This document shows positions 43,078 to 52,752 of a stretch of 64,000 nucleotides of DNA, in pieces. The notes under the pieces were generated by a model, which was not told the origin of the DNA, searched no databases, and saw nothing but the letters and a program-made list of their open reading frames with translations. The position numbers were made by a program, and so were the translations under genes. Source of the stretch: Maridesulfovibrio ferrireducens (lineage in GTDB: Bacteria; Desulfobacterota; Desulfovibrionia; Desulfovibrionales; Desulfovibrionaceae); NCBI RefSeq assembly GCF_900101105.1, contig NZ_FNGA01000003.1, positions 558,001 through 622,000 of the forward strand, in the 5' to 3' direction. Numbering within the stretch: the stretch's first letter is position 1; every line of letters begins with the position of its first letter.

Positions 43078-45168
43078 ATGATTTCAAACTTTTGCAGACA
43101 TAAATTTCGACCGCTGCTAATTGCCCTTTTTTTAATTTTTATAACCTCAACATCATCTAATGCTGTTGAGGCTAAAAATGGTGAATCTTATGATTCATGG
43201 CTTGAAAAATACGGAGCATGGGACGTTCTTGAAGAAAACTATTCTGGCAGCGGAGATTCTCCAGAGTTAATTATAAAAAGAGCTCAAACTGCCTATAAGT
43301 TAGGTAGGTATTCTGCCTGCATGAATATTTTACAGGGAACACCTGCTTTTGATGATAAATATCTCGAAACATCACGGCTCTGGCTTGGTGGACAAACGCA
43401 ACGAGCTTTAGGTGATCCTGTTAAAAGTGTCATTTGGTTCAGTCAGGCTGCCCGCTTTATGAAGCAGGATTTTATGACTGATAAGTTTAAATCTGAACCA
43501 AATCTCAAAACTGTATGGTTTGATGTTTGGCGATCTCTCTATTGGTCGGTGCTAGTAACTTCAGGGTCCGCTCGTGAAGCTCAGAATATGATTCTAACTC
43601 AATCTTTTGAACAGGCTGAGAAGGTTTGGCCCACTACTTATTTTATAGTTAATACTAAACCTGTTTTTAAAAGCTCGCTTCAAAAAGGTCTCGATTTCAA
43701 ACCGGCGTTGCGCAATTCAACCATTATTAATGATAAGGATCGTGAGTTGATTGCAATGTCTATTGCTGCATCAAGTTTGAGCGAATGGAACAAGTCCAAC
43801 TCTATTCTTGAGGATATCAGTAATTCAACAGTCAAAACTTTTTGGAATTCGGTAAACAGCTATTTGGAAACTGGTAAAAATCCGGCTGGTGTTGATTCGT
43901 TTCAAGATGAAAATCTTGTTAACGCATGGTCTTTTTTCAAATCAGGTGTACTTGAACCTGCTTATGCATCCCCCACTTTGTGGAAAATGGCCGCCCCTGC
44001 CTCCCCTGCTTGGAATGCTTTCCGTAACAAACTGATGTCTATGTCTCCTCGGGAAGCACTTGATACCATTGATCGCGAAACAGGCTCGCTGCTTCTTTCA
44101 GAAGAACTGGTCAGTGCTTTGCAAAATTATAAATTGGCATTTGCTCTCTTGACCAGCGATATGGAATTAGCAAAGAAAGTTTGGGGGCAACTTGACCCTA
44201 ATTCATTACCTATGAGTCTTCGTGTTGCCGCGGGAATAGTTTTTAAACCTGACTTTTCTAAAATTTTAAGTACTGCAGATGCAGGTAAAAATTCAAATCT
44301 ATTCATAATATCCGGGCTTTGTGATGCCGCAGGTGTTGAATATTTTAACGATATCAATTCTCCTTTTTGGCAATCTCTTTCAGGTAATCAATTTAATGCA
44401 CAGGTTAACAGCAGACCATTAGATCGATTGCTTTTATTTTCAGAATTAGCAAAGGACAGCTCGAAGAAGATGGATAAAAGTATAGCACGTAGATGTGCTA
44501 TGTTATTTCCGAACTCTGACTTAGGTGCCAGAAGCTTTATTTACCTTGCAGATAATGCTGCTCAAAATAGAGACTTCAAGCTATCAGCTTTTTATTTAAA
44601 AAGAGTTGATCCAAATAAGTTTGGAGCCGACATGCATCTAAACTGGCTTATTGCCGCCGTTGAGTATGATCTCGCGGTTGGTAATGAAGCCAAAGCCCTT
44701 AAAGCGTACAATGAAATTTTAGGATCTGGAGGCGCCCTTCCCCCTGAGAAAGAATTGAGATTAGCGCTTTTAATACAGCAAAAAGGTGATCTTAAAAAAG
44801 CTCAAGCTATACTTGAAAGAATATGGAGCGGGCAGGATAAGTTAGATGATGAACTTAAAGCGGAAATATTATTCTGGATTGCCGAAGGTGAACAGGCAAT
44901 GGGAAATAAAGATAAGGCTCTGAAAAGTTATCTGGAATTAGCGTTTAAATTCCCGAAACAAAACATTTGGGCTGTAACCGCTATGTACAGAATTTCAATG
45001 ATATATGAACATAGAGGTCAATTTGAAACAGCTAAAAAGTTTTTAAATACTGTTATTAAAAATGCTGACAGAAAGGCTCAAAAAGAGGCTGCAAAAGCAA
45101 GGCTTAATGCAATTGACACCAAACTTGCCAAAACAGGAAACGGAAAAGAAGCTTCCTTTCCGTTTTAG
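43078..45168 (+). CDS. Large exported TPR-repeat protein
   Basis: 696 aa. An N-terminal signal peptide (RPLLIALFLIFITSTSSNA, cleavage probably near SNA-VEA) directs it out of the cytosol. The rest is alpha-helical. TPR-like pairs are clearest at 62-110 (AQTAYKLGRYSACMNIL) and 530-680 (EILFWIAEGEQAMGNKDKA, YEHRGQFETAKKFLNT). No enzymatic motif is seen. TGAGGAT precedes the ATG. Probably a periplasmic or outer-membrane-associated scaffold; the partner is unknown. Monocistronic, ending at a strong terminator. Confidence 0.75.
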   Translation: MISNFCRHKFRPLLIALFLIFITSTSSNAVEAKNGESYDSWLEKYGAWDVLEENYSGSGDSPELIIKRAQTAYKLGRYSACMNILQGTPAFDDKYLETSRLWLGGQTQRALGDPVKSVIWFSQAARFMKQDFMTDKFKSEPNLKTVWFDVWRSLYWSVLVTSGSAREAQNMILTQSFEQAEKVWPTTYFIVNTKPVFKSSLQKGLDFKPALRNSTIINDKDRELIAMSIAASSLSEWNKSNSILEDISNSTVKTFWNSVNSYLETGKNPAGVDSFQDENLVNAWSFFKSGVLEPAYASPTLWKMAAPASPAWNAFRNKLMSMSPREALDTIDRETGSLLLSEELVSALQNYKLAFALLTSDMELAKKVWGQLDPNSLPMSLRVAAGIVFKPDFSKILSTADAGKNSNLFIISGLCDAAGVEYFNDINSPFWQSLSGNQFNAQVNSRPLDRLLLFSELAKDSSKKMDKSIARRCAMLFPNSDLGARSFIYLADNAAQNRDFKLSAFYLKRVDPNKFGADMHLNWLIAAVEYDLAVGNEAKALKAYNEILGSGGALPPEKELRLALLIQQKGDLKKAQAILERIWSGQDKLDDELKAEILFWIAEGEQAMGNKDKALKSYLELAFKFPKQNIWAVTAMYRISMIYEHRGQFETAKKFLNTVIKNADRKAQKEAAKARLNAIDTKLAKTGNGKEASFPF

Positions 45169-45217
45169 CTTTTTATTAAATAGTTTGTATCGATTTAAAG
45201 TGTCCTTTCAGTTTACG

Positions 45218-45263
45218 ATAAAAAACCCGGTTGTGAGATATATCTCACAACCGGGTTTTTTAT
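45218..45263. terminator. 46-nt perfect palindrome, bidirectional terminator
   Basis: ATAAAAAACCCGGTTGTGAGATA and its exact complement. It lies between the TPR gene (+) and trkH (-), which converge. An A/T run at each end gives a T tract on both strands. Confidence 0.92.
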
Positions 45264-45320
45264 TATAGAGCGTAGAAATTGGTATTTAAATTTTAGCGTG
45301 ATTTGGCTTTTGGGTGAAAT

Positions 45321-46775
45321 TTACTTTCTCCAGAATTCAGGAACACAAAGTACAATCACTGTATAAATTTCAAGTCGTCCAAGTAGCATACAAAAAATTA
45401 ACGCCCACTTACCAACTTCGGGAATATGAGAGAAGTTGTCAGCCGGACCGACAGTTCCAATTCCAGGACCTATGTTTCCGATACAAGCGAGAGATGCTGC
45501 AAATGAGGAAACAACGTCTACTCCTGTCGCCGCAACAATAAGGCCGCAAAGCACGAAAAGGCCGATCCAGAGTACTGCGAACCCGAGAATATCATTCATC
45601 GTTTCAGGCTTAATGACTTTTTTTCCGAGTTTTACTCTATTTACTGAGCGCGGGTGAATAATTCTGAAAATTTGCTGATAAGACTGTTTCAAAAGGAGCA
45701 TAATACGAAGATGCTTCATACCGCCGCTGGTTGATCCGGCGCATCCGCCTAAAAACATGCACAAAAGTAGTAACCCTTGAGCCAGTGCCGGCCATAACTC
45801 ATAATCCGCAGTTGCAAAACCTGTTGTGCTCATAATTGAGGCAACCTGAAATGATGTGTACCTGATAGTATCAGCAACGGTTTCATAATTGTGGGCAGAA
45901 TAAACAACGACAGTAACTATAACCGTTATTAAGGCTGTAATGGATGCAAAAAATCTAAATTCAGGATCACGCCATAAAATTAAAGGCCGCCCTTTCAACA
46001 TTTGGTAATGAAGACTAAAATTGATACCTGCGACAATCATAAAAAAGGTGATGACATAATCGATATAAGCACTGTTAAAATATGCAACTGAAGTGTTCTT
46101 GGTTGAGAATCCACCAGTGGCGAGCGTTCCGAATGTATGGCAAAGAGAATCGAAAAAATCCATTCCACCAAGCATTAAGAGTATGGCTTCTATGGCTGAG
46201 AATAAAAGATAAACTTTCCAAAGTACTATCGCGGTGTCTTTAATTCGGGGTTTTAATTTATCTGGAACAGGACCGGGAACTTCTGCTTTATAAAGCTGCA
46301 TTCCTCCGACCCCGAGAAAAGGTAGAATTGCAAGAGAAAGAACAATGATCCCCATGCCGCCAAGCCAATGAGTAAGACTGCGCCAAAACAGAATCCCTTT
46401 CGCAACACTTTCAATGTCAGTCATTACTGAAGAACCTGTCGTGGTAAAACCGGACAAGGATTCAAAAAAACAGTCAACATTACTTGAAAAAACATCTCCG
46501 AAATAAAAAGGAAGACTCCCGAAAAAGCCGGCTGCAACCCATCCTAACGCAACAATAGCCATTCCTTCTCTATGACTTAAGCCTTGATTTTCATCCTTAC
46601 TGCGAAAAACAAGAAACAACCCTAAACCGCAGAGACAGGAAATTAACATGGACTGAATCAAAGGCATTATTCCTGAATCTTGATAATACAATGAAAAAGC
46701 AAGTGGCATTATCATTGTAAGGCCGACGCACAAAATTAGTGCTCCGATAATATGCAGAACGACCTTCCAGCGCAT
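45321..46775 (-). CDS. trkH: Potassium uptake protein TrkH
   Basis: 484-aa membrane subunit of the Trk K+ uptake system, with about 10-12 hydrophobic segments. Filter-like loops are visible, including SGFTTTGSSVMTDIE, FGTLATGGFSTKNTS, STTGFATADYELWP and CIGNIGPGIGTVGP: the four pseudo-repeat pore loops with conserved Gly. It requires TrkA, encoded immediately upstream; the trkA stop and trkH ATG share one base. A second K+ protein, the channel-hemerythrin fusion, is also in this window. Confidence 0.95.
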   Translation of the reverse strand: MRWKVVLHIIGALILCVGLTMIMPLAFSLYYQDSGIMPLIQSMLISCLCGLGLFLVFRSKDENQGLSHREGMAIVALGWVAAGFFGSLPFYFGDVFSSNVDCFFESLSGFTTTGSSVMTDIESVAKGILFWRSLTHWLGGMGIIVLSLAILPFLGVGGMQLYKAEVPGPVPDKLKPRIKDTAIVLWKVYLLFSAIEAILLMLGGMDFFDSLCHTFGTLATGGFSTKNTSVAYFNSAYIDYVITFFMIVAGINFSLHYQMLKGRPLILWRDPEFRFFASITALITVIVTVVVYSAHNYETVADTIRYTSFQVASIMSTTGFATADYELWPALAQGLLLLCMFLGGCAGSTSGGMKHLRIMLLLKQSYQQIFRIIHPRSVNRVKLGKKVIKPETMNDILGFAVLWIGLFVLCGLIVAATGVDVVSSFAASLACIGNIGPGIGTVGPADNFSHIPEVGKWALIFCMLLGRLEIYTVIVLCVPEFWRK

Positions 46776-48139
46776 TAATAATACTCCAGTTTGGTGGTAA
46801 GTGCTTTCTCTATTTCAGGTATATTTTTACGAGTTGAAATAATTAAAAGTCTGTCATTGGGTTCAATTACAGTGAAACCTGAAGGAATTATTACTTCCTC
46901 TCCGCGTTGGAAGCAGAGAATGAGTGTTCCTTTAGGAAGATTTAAATCTTTAATCGGTTTACCGACAATTCCTGATTTTTCTTGAGCAATTGCCTCAAGA
47001 GCTTCAGCTTCTTCACCTTTTATCGAAACGGCAGAAATAACTTTTCCTTGTCTGACAAAATGTAGAATTGAATTAATTGCGGAGAGTCTGGGACAAACAA
47101 GATGGTCAATCCCAATAGGTTGAATCAAAGGAATATACGCGAAATTGTTAATGCGGGTAATTGTCTTACGGGCGCCTAAGTTTTTAGCAAGCAGGCAGGA
47201 TAAGATATTCATTTCTTCGTCGCCGGTAACTGAGATAACCATATCCAGTTCACCGACATTTTCTTCTTTTAGTAATTCCTGATCAGTTCCATCTCCATGT
47301 AAAACAATAACACGGTCAAGTTTTTCAGAAAGTTCATCACAACGATCAGAATCTTTATCCAGAAGGCGTGTATGAAATTTTTTGTTATCAAGAGCTTGAG
47401 CTAAAAGGAAGCCGACATTTCCGCCGCCGACAATAAGAACTTTTCTAATGGGATCTGAAAGAATTCCAGCTTGTCTAAGTAGAGATTCCTGCTGGTTACG
47501 CATGGATGTAAAATAGACAATATCCCCTTCTTGAATGGTATCTAAACCGCCGGGAATGATGAGTCTGTCTTCGCGAACCAAAGCAGCAATGACGACATTA
47601 ATGCCGACAAGATGCTCTTTGATATTCATAAGAGTTACCCCTACAAGAGGGCTCTCTTTTGGAAGCTTAACCCCGATAAGGCGAACTTTTCCACCAACGA
47701 AGTCATTAATTTCCACAGCCCCGGGTACACTCATGACTCTTAGTATGGATTCAACAACTTCTTCATCAGGATTGATCAAAGTGTCAATTCGAAGGTCACC
47801 TTCAGTGAACATTTCCGGATATTTAGTATAATCTTCATTCCGGATGCGTGCAAGTTTGATGATTTTGGGAGCAATACGGTTCGCTAGAAAAGTTGAAATT
47901 AAATTTATTTCATCTTTATCTGTAACCGCTAAAAAAATATCAGCATCTACAATCCCGGCCCGTTTCAAAATTTCCGGGCTTGAACCGGAGCCAAGTATGG
48001 TTTGAACATCTAATGTATCAGAAACCCTACTTAATGCTTTGGAGTTTGTGTCTATAACAACAACTTCCTTACTTTCACCGGAAAGGCGTCTCGCGACGTT
48101 AAACCCAACTTCTCCGGCACCAACGATTATAACCCTCAA
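46775..48139 (-). CDS. trkA: Trk system K+ uptake regulator TrkA
   Basis: Cytosolic NAD(H)/nucleotide-binding regulator of TrkH. Two tandem RCK units: the first starts RVIIVGAGEVGFNVARRL, the second KVLIVGGGNVGFLLAQAL at about residue 235, each with a C-terminal TrkA-C half. 454 aa. The start is TTG 48139, because GAGGAG lies 6 nt upstream and the protein then begins at the normal family N-terminus; an upstream TTG at 48163 lacks this. Translationally coupled to trkH. Confidence 0.94.
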   Translation of the reverse strand: MRVIIVGAGEVGFNVARRLSGESKEVVVIDTNSKALSRVSDTLDVQTILGSGSSPEILKRAGIVDADIFLAVTDKDEINLISTFLANRIAPKIIKLARIRNEDYTKYPEMFTEGDLRIDTLINPDEEVVESILRVMSVPGAVEINDFVGGKVRLIGVKLPKESPLVGVTLMNIKEHLVGINVVIAALVREDRLIIPGGLDTIQEGDIVYFTSMRNQQESLLRQAGILSDPIRKVLIVGGGNVGFLLAQALDNKKFHTRLLDKDSDRCDELSEKLDRVIVLHGDGTDQELLKEENVGELDMVISVTGDEEMNILSCLLAKNLGARKTITRINNFAYIPLIQPIGIDHLVCPRLSAINSILHFVRQGKVISAVSIKGEEAEALEAIAQEKSGIVGKPIKDLNLPKGTLILCFQRGEEVIIPSGFTVIEPNDRLLIISTRKNIPEIEKALTTKLEYY

Positions 48140-48291
48140 AAGCAACTCCTCATGTAAAATCAAATCACAACTAAACGCGAAATTGAAAACACAGTTGAAA
48201 TCAGCAATTACTCTTTGCTTTGATAGCGCAAAGACAGTGATATTGCCATCGACTTTTTATATAAAAAGTTAATAGAAAATAGTTAAACACA

Positions 48292-48320
48292 AAAAGCCCG
48301 CCGCATTATGCGACGGGCTG
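48292..48320 (-). terminator. Terminator after rpsT
   Basis: On the minus strand, AGCCCGTCGCAT pairs with ATGCGGCGGGCT (one U-G wobble), followed by TTTTTGTG. It lies 35 nt beyond the rpsT stop. Confidence 0.85.
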
Positions 48321-48354
48321 AATATTTCTTTACAAAAATAATATATTGTAAGAG

Positions 48355-48618
48355 TTACGCCATCTTATTTACGGCAGCGTGAAGACGAGAAATCCTGCGG
48401 GACGCTGCGCGTGCGTGGATAACTTTCTTTGTTGCTGCTGCATCAAGAATGGAAGTAGCTTTACGAAGAGCTGTTGCTGCAAGTTCAGTGTCTTTCAAAT
48501 CAACTGCTGAATGTACTTCTTTAACAACGTTTTTGATACGAGTACGTACCATGTTGTTGCGTGAATTACGAACGAGGCTCTGACGATGTCTTTTGAGTGC
48601 GGACTTATGATTAGCCAA
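48355..48618 (-). CDS. rpsT: 30S ribosomal protein S20
   Basis: 87-aa basic helical protein that binds 16S rRNA. MANHKSALKRHRQSLVRNSRN and the C-terminal KKVIHARAASRRISRLHAAV match S20. Own promoter and terminator are visible, so it is a monocistronic unit as in many bacteria. AGGAGA precedes the ATG. Confidence 0.97.
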   Translation of the reverse strand: MANHKSALKRHRQSLVRNSRNNMVRTRIKNVVKEVHSAVDLKDTELAATALRKATSILDAAATKKVIHARAASRRISRLHAAVNKMA

Positions 48619-48691
48619 GGTATTTCTCCTGTATCTTAAATTTGTATTTCTTTCTCCGGACAGCCGGAGTTACGTTCTAACAAAATGGGTC

Positions 48692-48719
48692 ATTAACTAA
48701 AATCAGTTATAATTGTCAA
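48692..48719 (-). promoter_or_regulatory. Sigma-70-type promoter of rpsT
   Basis: On the minus strand a perfect -35 TTGACA (48714-48719), 16 nt spacer and -10 GTTAAT (48692-48697, 4 of 6 matches). It lies about 75-100 nt upstream of the rpsT ATG, leaving room for a leader of roughly 65 nt. Confidence 0.6.
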
Positions 48720-48797
48720 GCAATTTAAATGTTTTTTTGAATTAAAAACCATTTTAATCACTGTTTAACATAACAAAATTATTCAGATAAATCTGAT

Positions 48798-50891
48798 TTA
48801 AACCTGAAGAGCACCAAAATCAGCCAACCTGCTAAGTCTGTCTACCAGGGCTTGAAGCAAGTTCAGGCGATTAATTTTTAATGATTCATCATCGCTGATG
48901 ACCATTACGTTATCAAAAAAGTCATCCACAAATGGTCTTAATTCTCCAAGAATTCCAAAGAGATTCGTGAAATCGTCATTTCCCCAAAGTTCTTCGAAAC
49001 GATCAGCGGTATCATCCAGCTTTTTAGCAAGGTCTTTTTCCTGAGGTTCAATCAGTTTTTCAACTTCATATCCTCCAGTCAAAATGAGTCCTGCTTCACT
49101 ACCCTGCTTTCTGATAATGTTTGATGCTCGCTTAAAAGTAAGCACCGACTGCTCGAATCCTTCTTCTTTTGCGAATTCAGATAAAGCTTCAACTCTAGCT
49201 TTTAGAGCATTAACATCTCTGAATCCGGCACCTAAAGCAGCATCAACGACTCTTGTTTCATACCCTTGGCCTGTAAAATAGGCGCGGAGTCTGCTGGAAA
49301 TAAAATCTCCAAGCTTTTCAAGAATCTCTGCTTTATCAAGTTTCCATTTAATATCCTTAGAGTATCCGTCATAAGCCATGTCGAAAATTTCGAGGATGTC
49401 GACACTTAATCTGAATTCAAGGATCATCCGTATAATACCAAGGGCAGCGCGCCTGAGAGCGTAGGCATCGTTGGCACCGGTAGGTATTTTATTTAATCCG
49501 AAGCAACCGACGAGAGTATCGGCTTTATCGGTCATGGATATTATTGCTCCACCAATTGTAGAAGGTACAGGACTTTCTGGTCCTGCGGGGAGATATTGCT
49601 CACTGATAGCTTTGCATACAACATCATCTTCGCCCTTTTTAAAGCCGTAGATTCCGCCCATCAAGCCTTGCAGTTTATCAAATTCATTAACCATCTCAGA
49701 TACAAGGTCTGCTTTGGCAATTTTACCGGCGCGAGCCATTTCAGTCTGCAAATCAGGATCAACTTTACCTGCGATCAAAGCAGCCAGATTTTCAAGTCTA
49801 CGCGATTTGTCTCCCATGGTTCCCAAAGGACCAAGGAATACTACGTGTTCAAGCTTTTCAAGCCAGACACCAAAATCTGTATCTAAATCTTTAGCCCAGA
49901 AGAAACGAGCATCTTCAAGTCTTGCTTTAAGAACTTTTTCCCATCCCTTACGAACCAGATCCATTTCTTTAGGCTTCAGATTTAAAGTGCATAGAAAATG
50001 AGGAAGCAGGTTTCCGTCAGAGTTCTCAATACCGAAACATTTCTGATGGCTTTCCATGCTTGTCAGCAAAACTTCTTTAGGAAGCTCAAGGAAAGATTCT
50101 TCAAAGTTTCCAATGATAGGCATGGGGAATTCAACAAGGTTACTGACTTCTTGAAGCAGACTGTCCTTCCAGACAACAGAACCGTTAAGCGCGGAAGCAA
50201 GTTTATCTCCTTCAGCGCGAACGAGTTCTCCTCGTTTTTCCGGCGAAATAACTACAGAACATTTCTGTTCAATAGTATTGAAGTAGTCAGAAGCAGAAGC
50301 AATATCCCATGGACCGGCACCCATGACACGATGTCCGTAGGTTTTACGTCCTGAAGTAAGTCCGGCCAATTCAAAGTCTACAACTTGGTCACCGCAAAGG
50401 CACAACAGCCAACGCAGCGGTCTGCCAAATGTGAACTCGAGACTGCCCCACTTCATCTTTTTAGGAAATGAAAGCTTTTTAATTGCGGTGATACACATCT
50501 CAGGAAGAATAGAAACAGTTGCAGCTCCGCCGACTGTTTTTTTAGCTCCGAGATAATCACCTTTATCAGTCTTGATGAGATAAATATCTTCGGGTTTGAT
50601 CCCTTGAGATTTAACAAATCCGTCACAGGCTTTAGTTGGTTTTCCGTCAGCATCGTAAGCTATTCTAGCAGGAGGCCCTGAGACTTCCTCTTCAACTTTT
50701 CTTTGATCAAGTGCGATGTCTGTGACGAAAACACTAAGTCTGCGAGGAGTGGCAAAAGCGGCTACTTCTGCAAAATCAATCATGTGTTCTTTAAGAAGGT
50801 CACTGAATATATTTTTAATATCCTCGCCCAGACGTGGAACAAAGCGGGCGGGCATTTCTTCAATACCTATTTCGAGAATAAAATCGGCCAT
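48798..50891 (-). CDS. glyS: Glycyl-tRNA synthetase beta subunit
   Basis: 697-aa beta subunit of the alpha2beta2 bacterial enzyme. It begins FILEIGIEEMPARFVPRL, with TPRRLSVFV, the HD-like central part and a C-terminal anticodon-binding region (FDNVMVISDDESLKINRLNLL). Located 17 nt after glyQ. The full family length indicates an intact gene. Confidence 0.96.
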   Translation of the reverse strand: MADFILEIGIEEMPARFVPRLGEDIKNIFSDLLKEHMIDFAEVAAFATPRRLSVFVTDIALDQRKVEEEVSGPPARIAYDADGKPTKACDGFVKSQGIKPEDIYLIKTDKGDYLGAKKTVGGAATVSILPEMCITAIKKLSFPKKMKWGSLEFTFGRPLRWLLCLCGDQVVDFELAGLTSGRKTYGHRVMGAGPWDIASASDYFNTIEQKCSVVISPEKRGELVRAEGDKLASALNGSVVWKDSLLQEVSNLVEFPMPIIGNFEESFLELPKEVLLTSMESHQKCFGIENSDGNLLPHFLCTLNLKPKEMDLVRKGWEKVLKARLEDARFFWAKDLDTDFGVWLEKLEHVVFLGPLGTMGDKSRRLENLAALIAGKVDPDLQTEMARAGKIAKADLVSEMVNEFDKLQGLMGGIYGFKKGEDDVVCKAISEQYLPAGPESPVPSTIGGAIISMTDKADTLVGCFGLNKIPTGANDAYALRRAALGIIRMILEFRLSVDILEIFDMAYDGYSKDIKWKLDKAEILEKLGDFISSRLRAYFTGQGYETRVVDAALGAGFRDVNALKARVEALSEFAKEEGFEQSVLTFKRASNIIRKQGSEAGLILTGGYEVEKLIEPQEKDLAKKLDDTADRFEELWGNDDFTNLFGILGELRPFVDDFFDNVMVISDDESLKINRLNLLQALVDRLSRLADFGALQV

Positions 50892-50908
50892 ATCTAATTC
50901 CGTTTTTT

Positions 50909-51781
50909 TTAATCGTTTTCAAGCATGGGGTAATTTAACTCTTCGCGCTGTGCTGAATAAAGTCTTGCTGCAGCGGAAGCTAAAGTACGCACTCTGCCTA
51001 TATATGTTGCTCGTTCGGTAATGGATATTGCACCGCGAGCATCAAGCATATTGAAAGTGTGAGAACATTTCAGGCAATAGTCGTATGCGGGACGGGGAAG
51101 CTTCTCTTCGCATAGTCTCAAACTTTCAGCTTCATATTTATTGAATAGATCAAGAAGCATGGCTGAATCGCTGAGTTCAAAATTATATTTAGAATTCTCA
51201 ACTTCGTTCTGATGGAATATTTGACCATAAGTGATCTTGTCGTTCCACATCAGATCATAAACGGATTCTTTGCCCTGCAAGTACATGCAGAGTCTTTCGA
51301 GACCGTAGGTCAGTTCAACGGAAACAGGGCTGAGGTCAAGTCCTCCGACCTGCTGGAAGTAGGTAAATTGAGTTACTTCCATACCGTTAAGCCAAACTTC
51401 CCAGCCAAGTCCCCATGCACCCAGTGTAGGAGATTCCCAGTCATCTTCTACAAATCTGATGTCATGTGCAGCAGCATCTAAACCGAGAGCTTCGAGACTC
51501 TTGAGATAGAGGTCCTGAACATTGTCAGGGGAAGGTTTTAAAATAACCTGAAACTGAAAGTAGTGCTGAAGCCTGTTTGGATTTTCTCCGTAACGTCCAT
51601 CAGTAGGACGGCGGGACGGTTCCACATAAGCAGCATTCCAAGGCTCAGGTCCGATAACTCTGAAAAAAGTTGAAGGATTGAATGTTCCGGCCCCTACCTC
51701 AATATCAAGAGGCTGAACTAGACAACAACCATAATCAGACCAAAAGTTTTGCAACGTAAGTATAACATTCTGAAAATTCAT
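50909..51781 (-). CDS. glyQ: Glycyl-tRNA synthetase alpha subunit
   Basis: 290-aa catalytic subunit. [18 protein letters not shown] at the start, [36 protein letters not shown] and [20 protein letters not shown] are class II synthetase signatures of GlyQ. The ATG at 51781 is chosen because GAGG lies 6 nt upstream; the GTG at 51793 overlaps that site. A 211-bp gap from recO suggests its own promoter. No T-box leader is evident. Confidence 0.97.
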   Translation of the reverse strand: MNFQNVILTLQNFWSDYGCCLVQPLDIEVGAGTFNPSTFFRVIGPEPWNAAYVEPSRRPTDGRYGENPNRLQHYFQFQVILKPSPDNVQDLYLKSLEALGLDAAAHDIRFVEDDWESPTLGAWGLGWEVWLNGMEVTQFTYFQQVGGLDLSPVSVELTYGLERLCMYLQGKESVYDLMWNDKITYGQIFHQNEVENSKYNFELSDSAMLLDLFNKYEAESLRLCEEKLPRPAYDYCLKCSHTFNMLDARGAISITERATYIGRVRTLASAAARLYSAQREELNYPMLEND

Positions 51782-51992
51782 TAAATTCCTCACATCTAGA
51801 AAAAAACCAAACTTTCTATAGAGTCATTTTTTACATAAATACTATTTGTACGATATAAAAAATGTCCGACTTCTTAACAATTAATAACAGAAATATTTTA
51901 GACTTTTTCAAGAAATTTTAAATTAGAATAAGCCTCAAGATTAAGCGCAATGTTTATAGCTGCACTTTGAACCAGATAGACATTTAACTTCA

Positions 51993-52733
51993 CTAAATTT
52001 TTCGATAACCACTTTCTTCCCAGACCAATCCCATATGATATGCCATGAATTTATCCATTACTGAAAAACATTCTTGTCTTATTTCATATGGAAGGTTCAG
52101 AGGCATCCAATTAGACGGTCCTGTATCCTGAATCCATGCTAAAGTTCGTATGGTTCCAGAGCCAACAGAATCCCCTCTCCTGCCGTTGTCACATTCTGAG
52201 CAGGTGATAACACCTTTCTCAATATCAAAAACTACAGGTCGTGCGCTGAACAGAGGTTTGCCGCATCGCGCGCAAATTGTAAAGTCAGGATTGTATCCTT
52301 GTTCAAATGCAACCTTTGCTCTGAAAAACAATGGGAAAAAATCATCCGGTTCTGAACTTTCGATAACATCCAGAGTTTCAGATAAAAGATCAAAAACTCT
52401 TCGACTGCTTTCTTTTTCTGTTCCGGCTGATTCTATAAACTTTAAACAATTAGCAGCAAGCCCGGTTTTCCGGAGGTTTGTTCTTATTTCAGGATAGCTT
52501 TTCATAAGGCTTCCTTCTTTAAGAACCTGATAAGCACCCGTTTTATTGGTTTCGATCTTAAACAAAACCTGTGAAAAAGGCTCTAAACAGCCGCCGAATC
52601 TTTTACGACTTCTGCTTCCGCCAAAGGCAAAAGCTGTTTGAACACCACGAGAAGCTGAAAGAAAACGAACCCAAAGATCATTTTCTTTAAATTTTCCTGT
52701 TTTAAGAATTAAAACTTTATCCGTTGTTTCCAT
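51993..52733 (-). CDS. recO: DNA repair protein RecO
   Basis: 246 aa. The N-terminal OB fold (KVLILKTGKFKENDLWVRFLS, with GGSRSRKRFGGCLEPF) is followed by a helical part. A zinc site comes next: CARCGKPL and, 21 residues on, CSECD. RecO loads RecA on SSB-coated DNA with RecR. Starts 19 nt after the RodZ-like gene stop. Confidence 0.9.
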   Translation of the reverse strand: METTDKVLILKTGKFKENDLWVRFLSASRGVQTAFAFGGSRSRKRFGGCLEPFSQVLFKIETNKTGAYQVLKEGSLMKSYPEIRTNLRKTGLAANCLKFIESAGTEKESSRRVFDLLSETLDVIESSEPDDFFPLFFRAKVAFEQGYNPDFTICARCGKPLFSARPVVFDIEKGVITCSECDNGRRGDSVGSGTIRTLAWIQDTGPSNWMPLNLPYEIRQECFSVMDKFMAYHMGLVWEESGYRKI

Positions 52734-52752
52734 TTTTTAAACACTGAATTTC

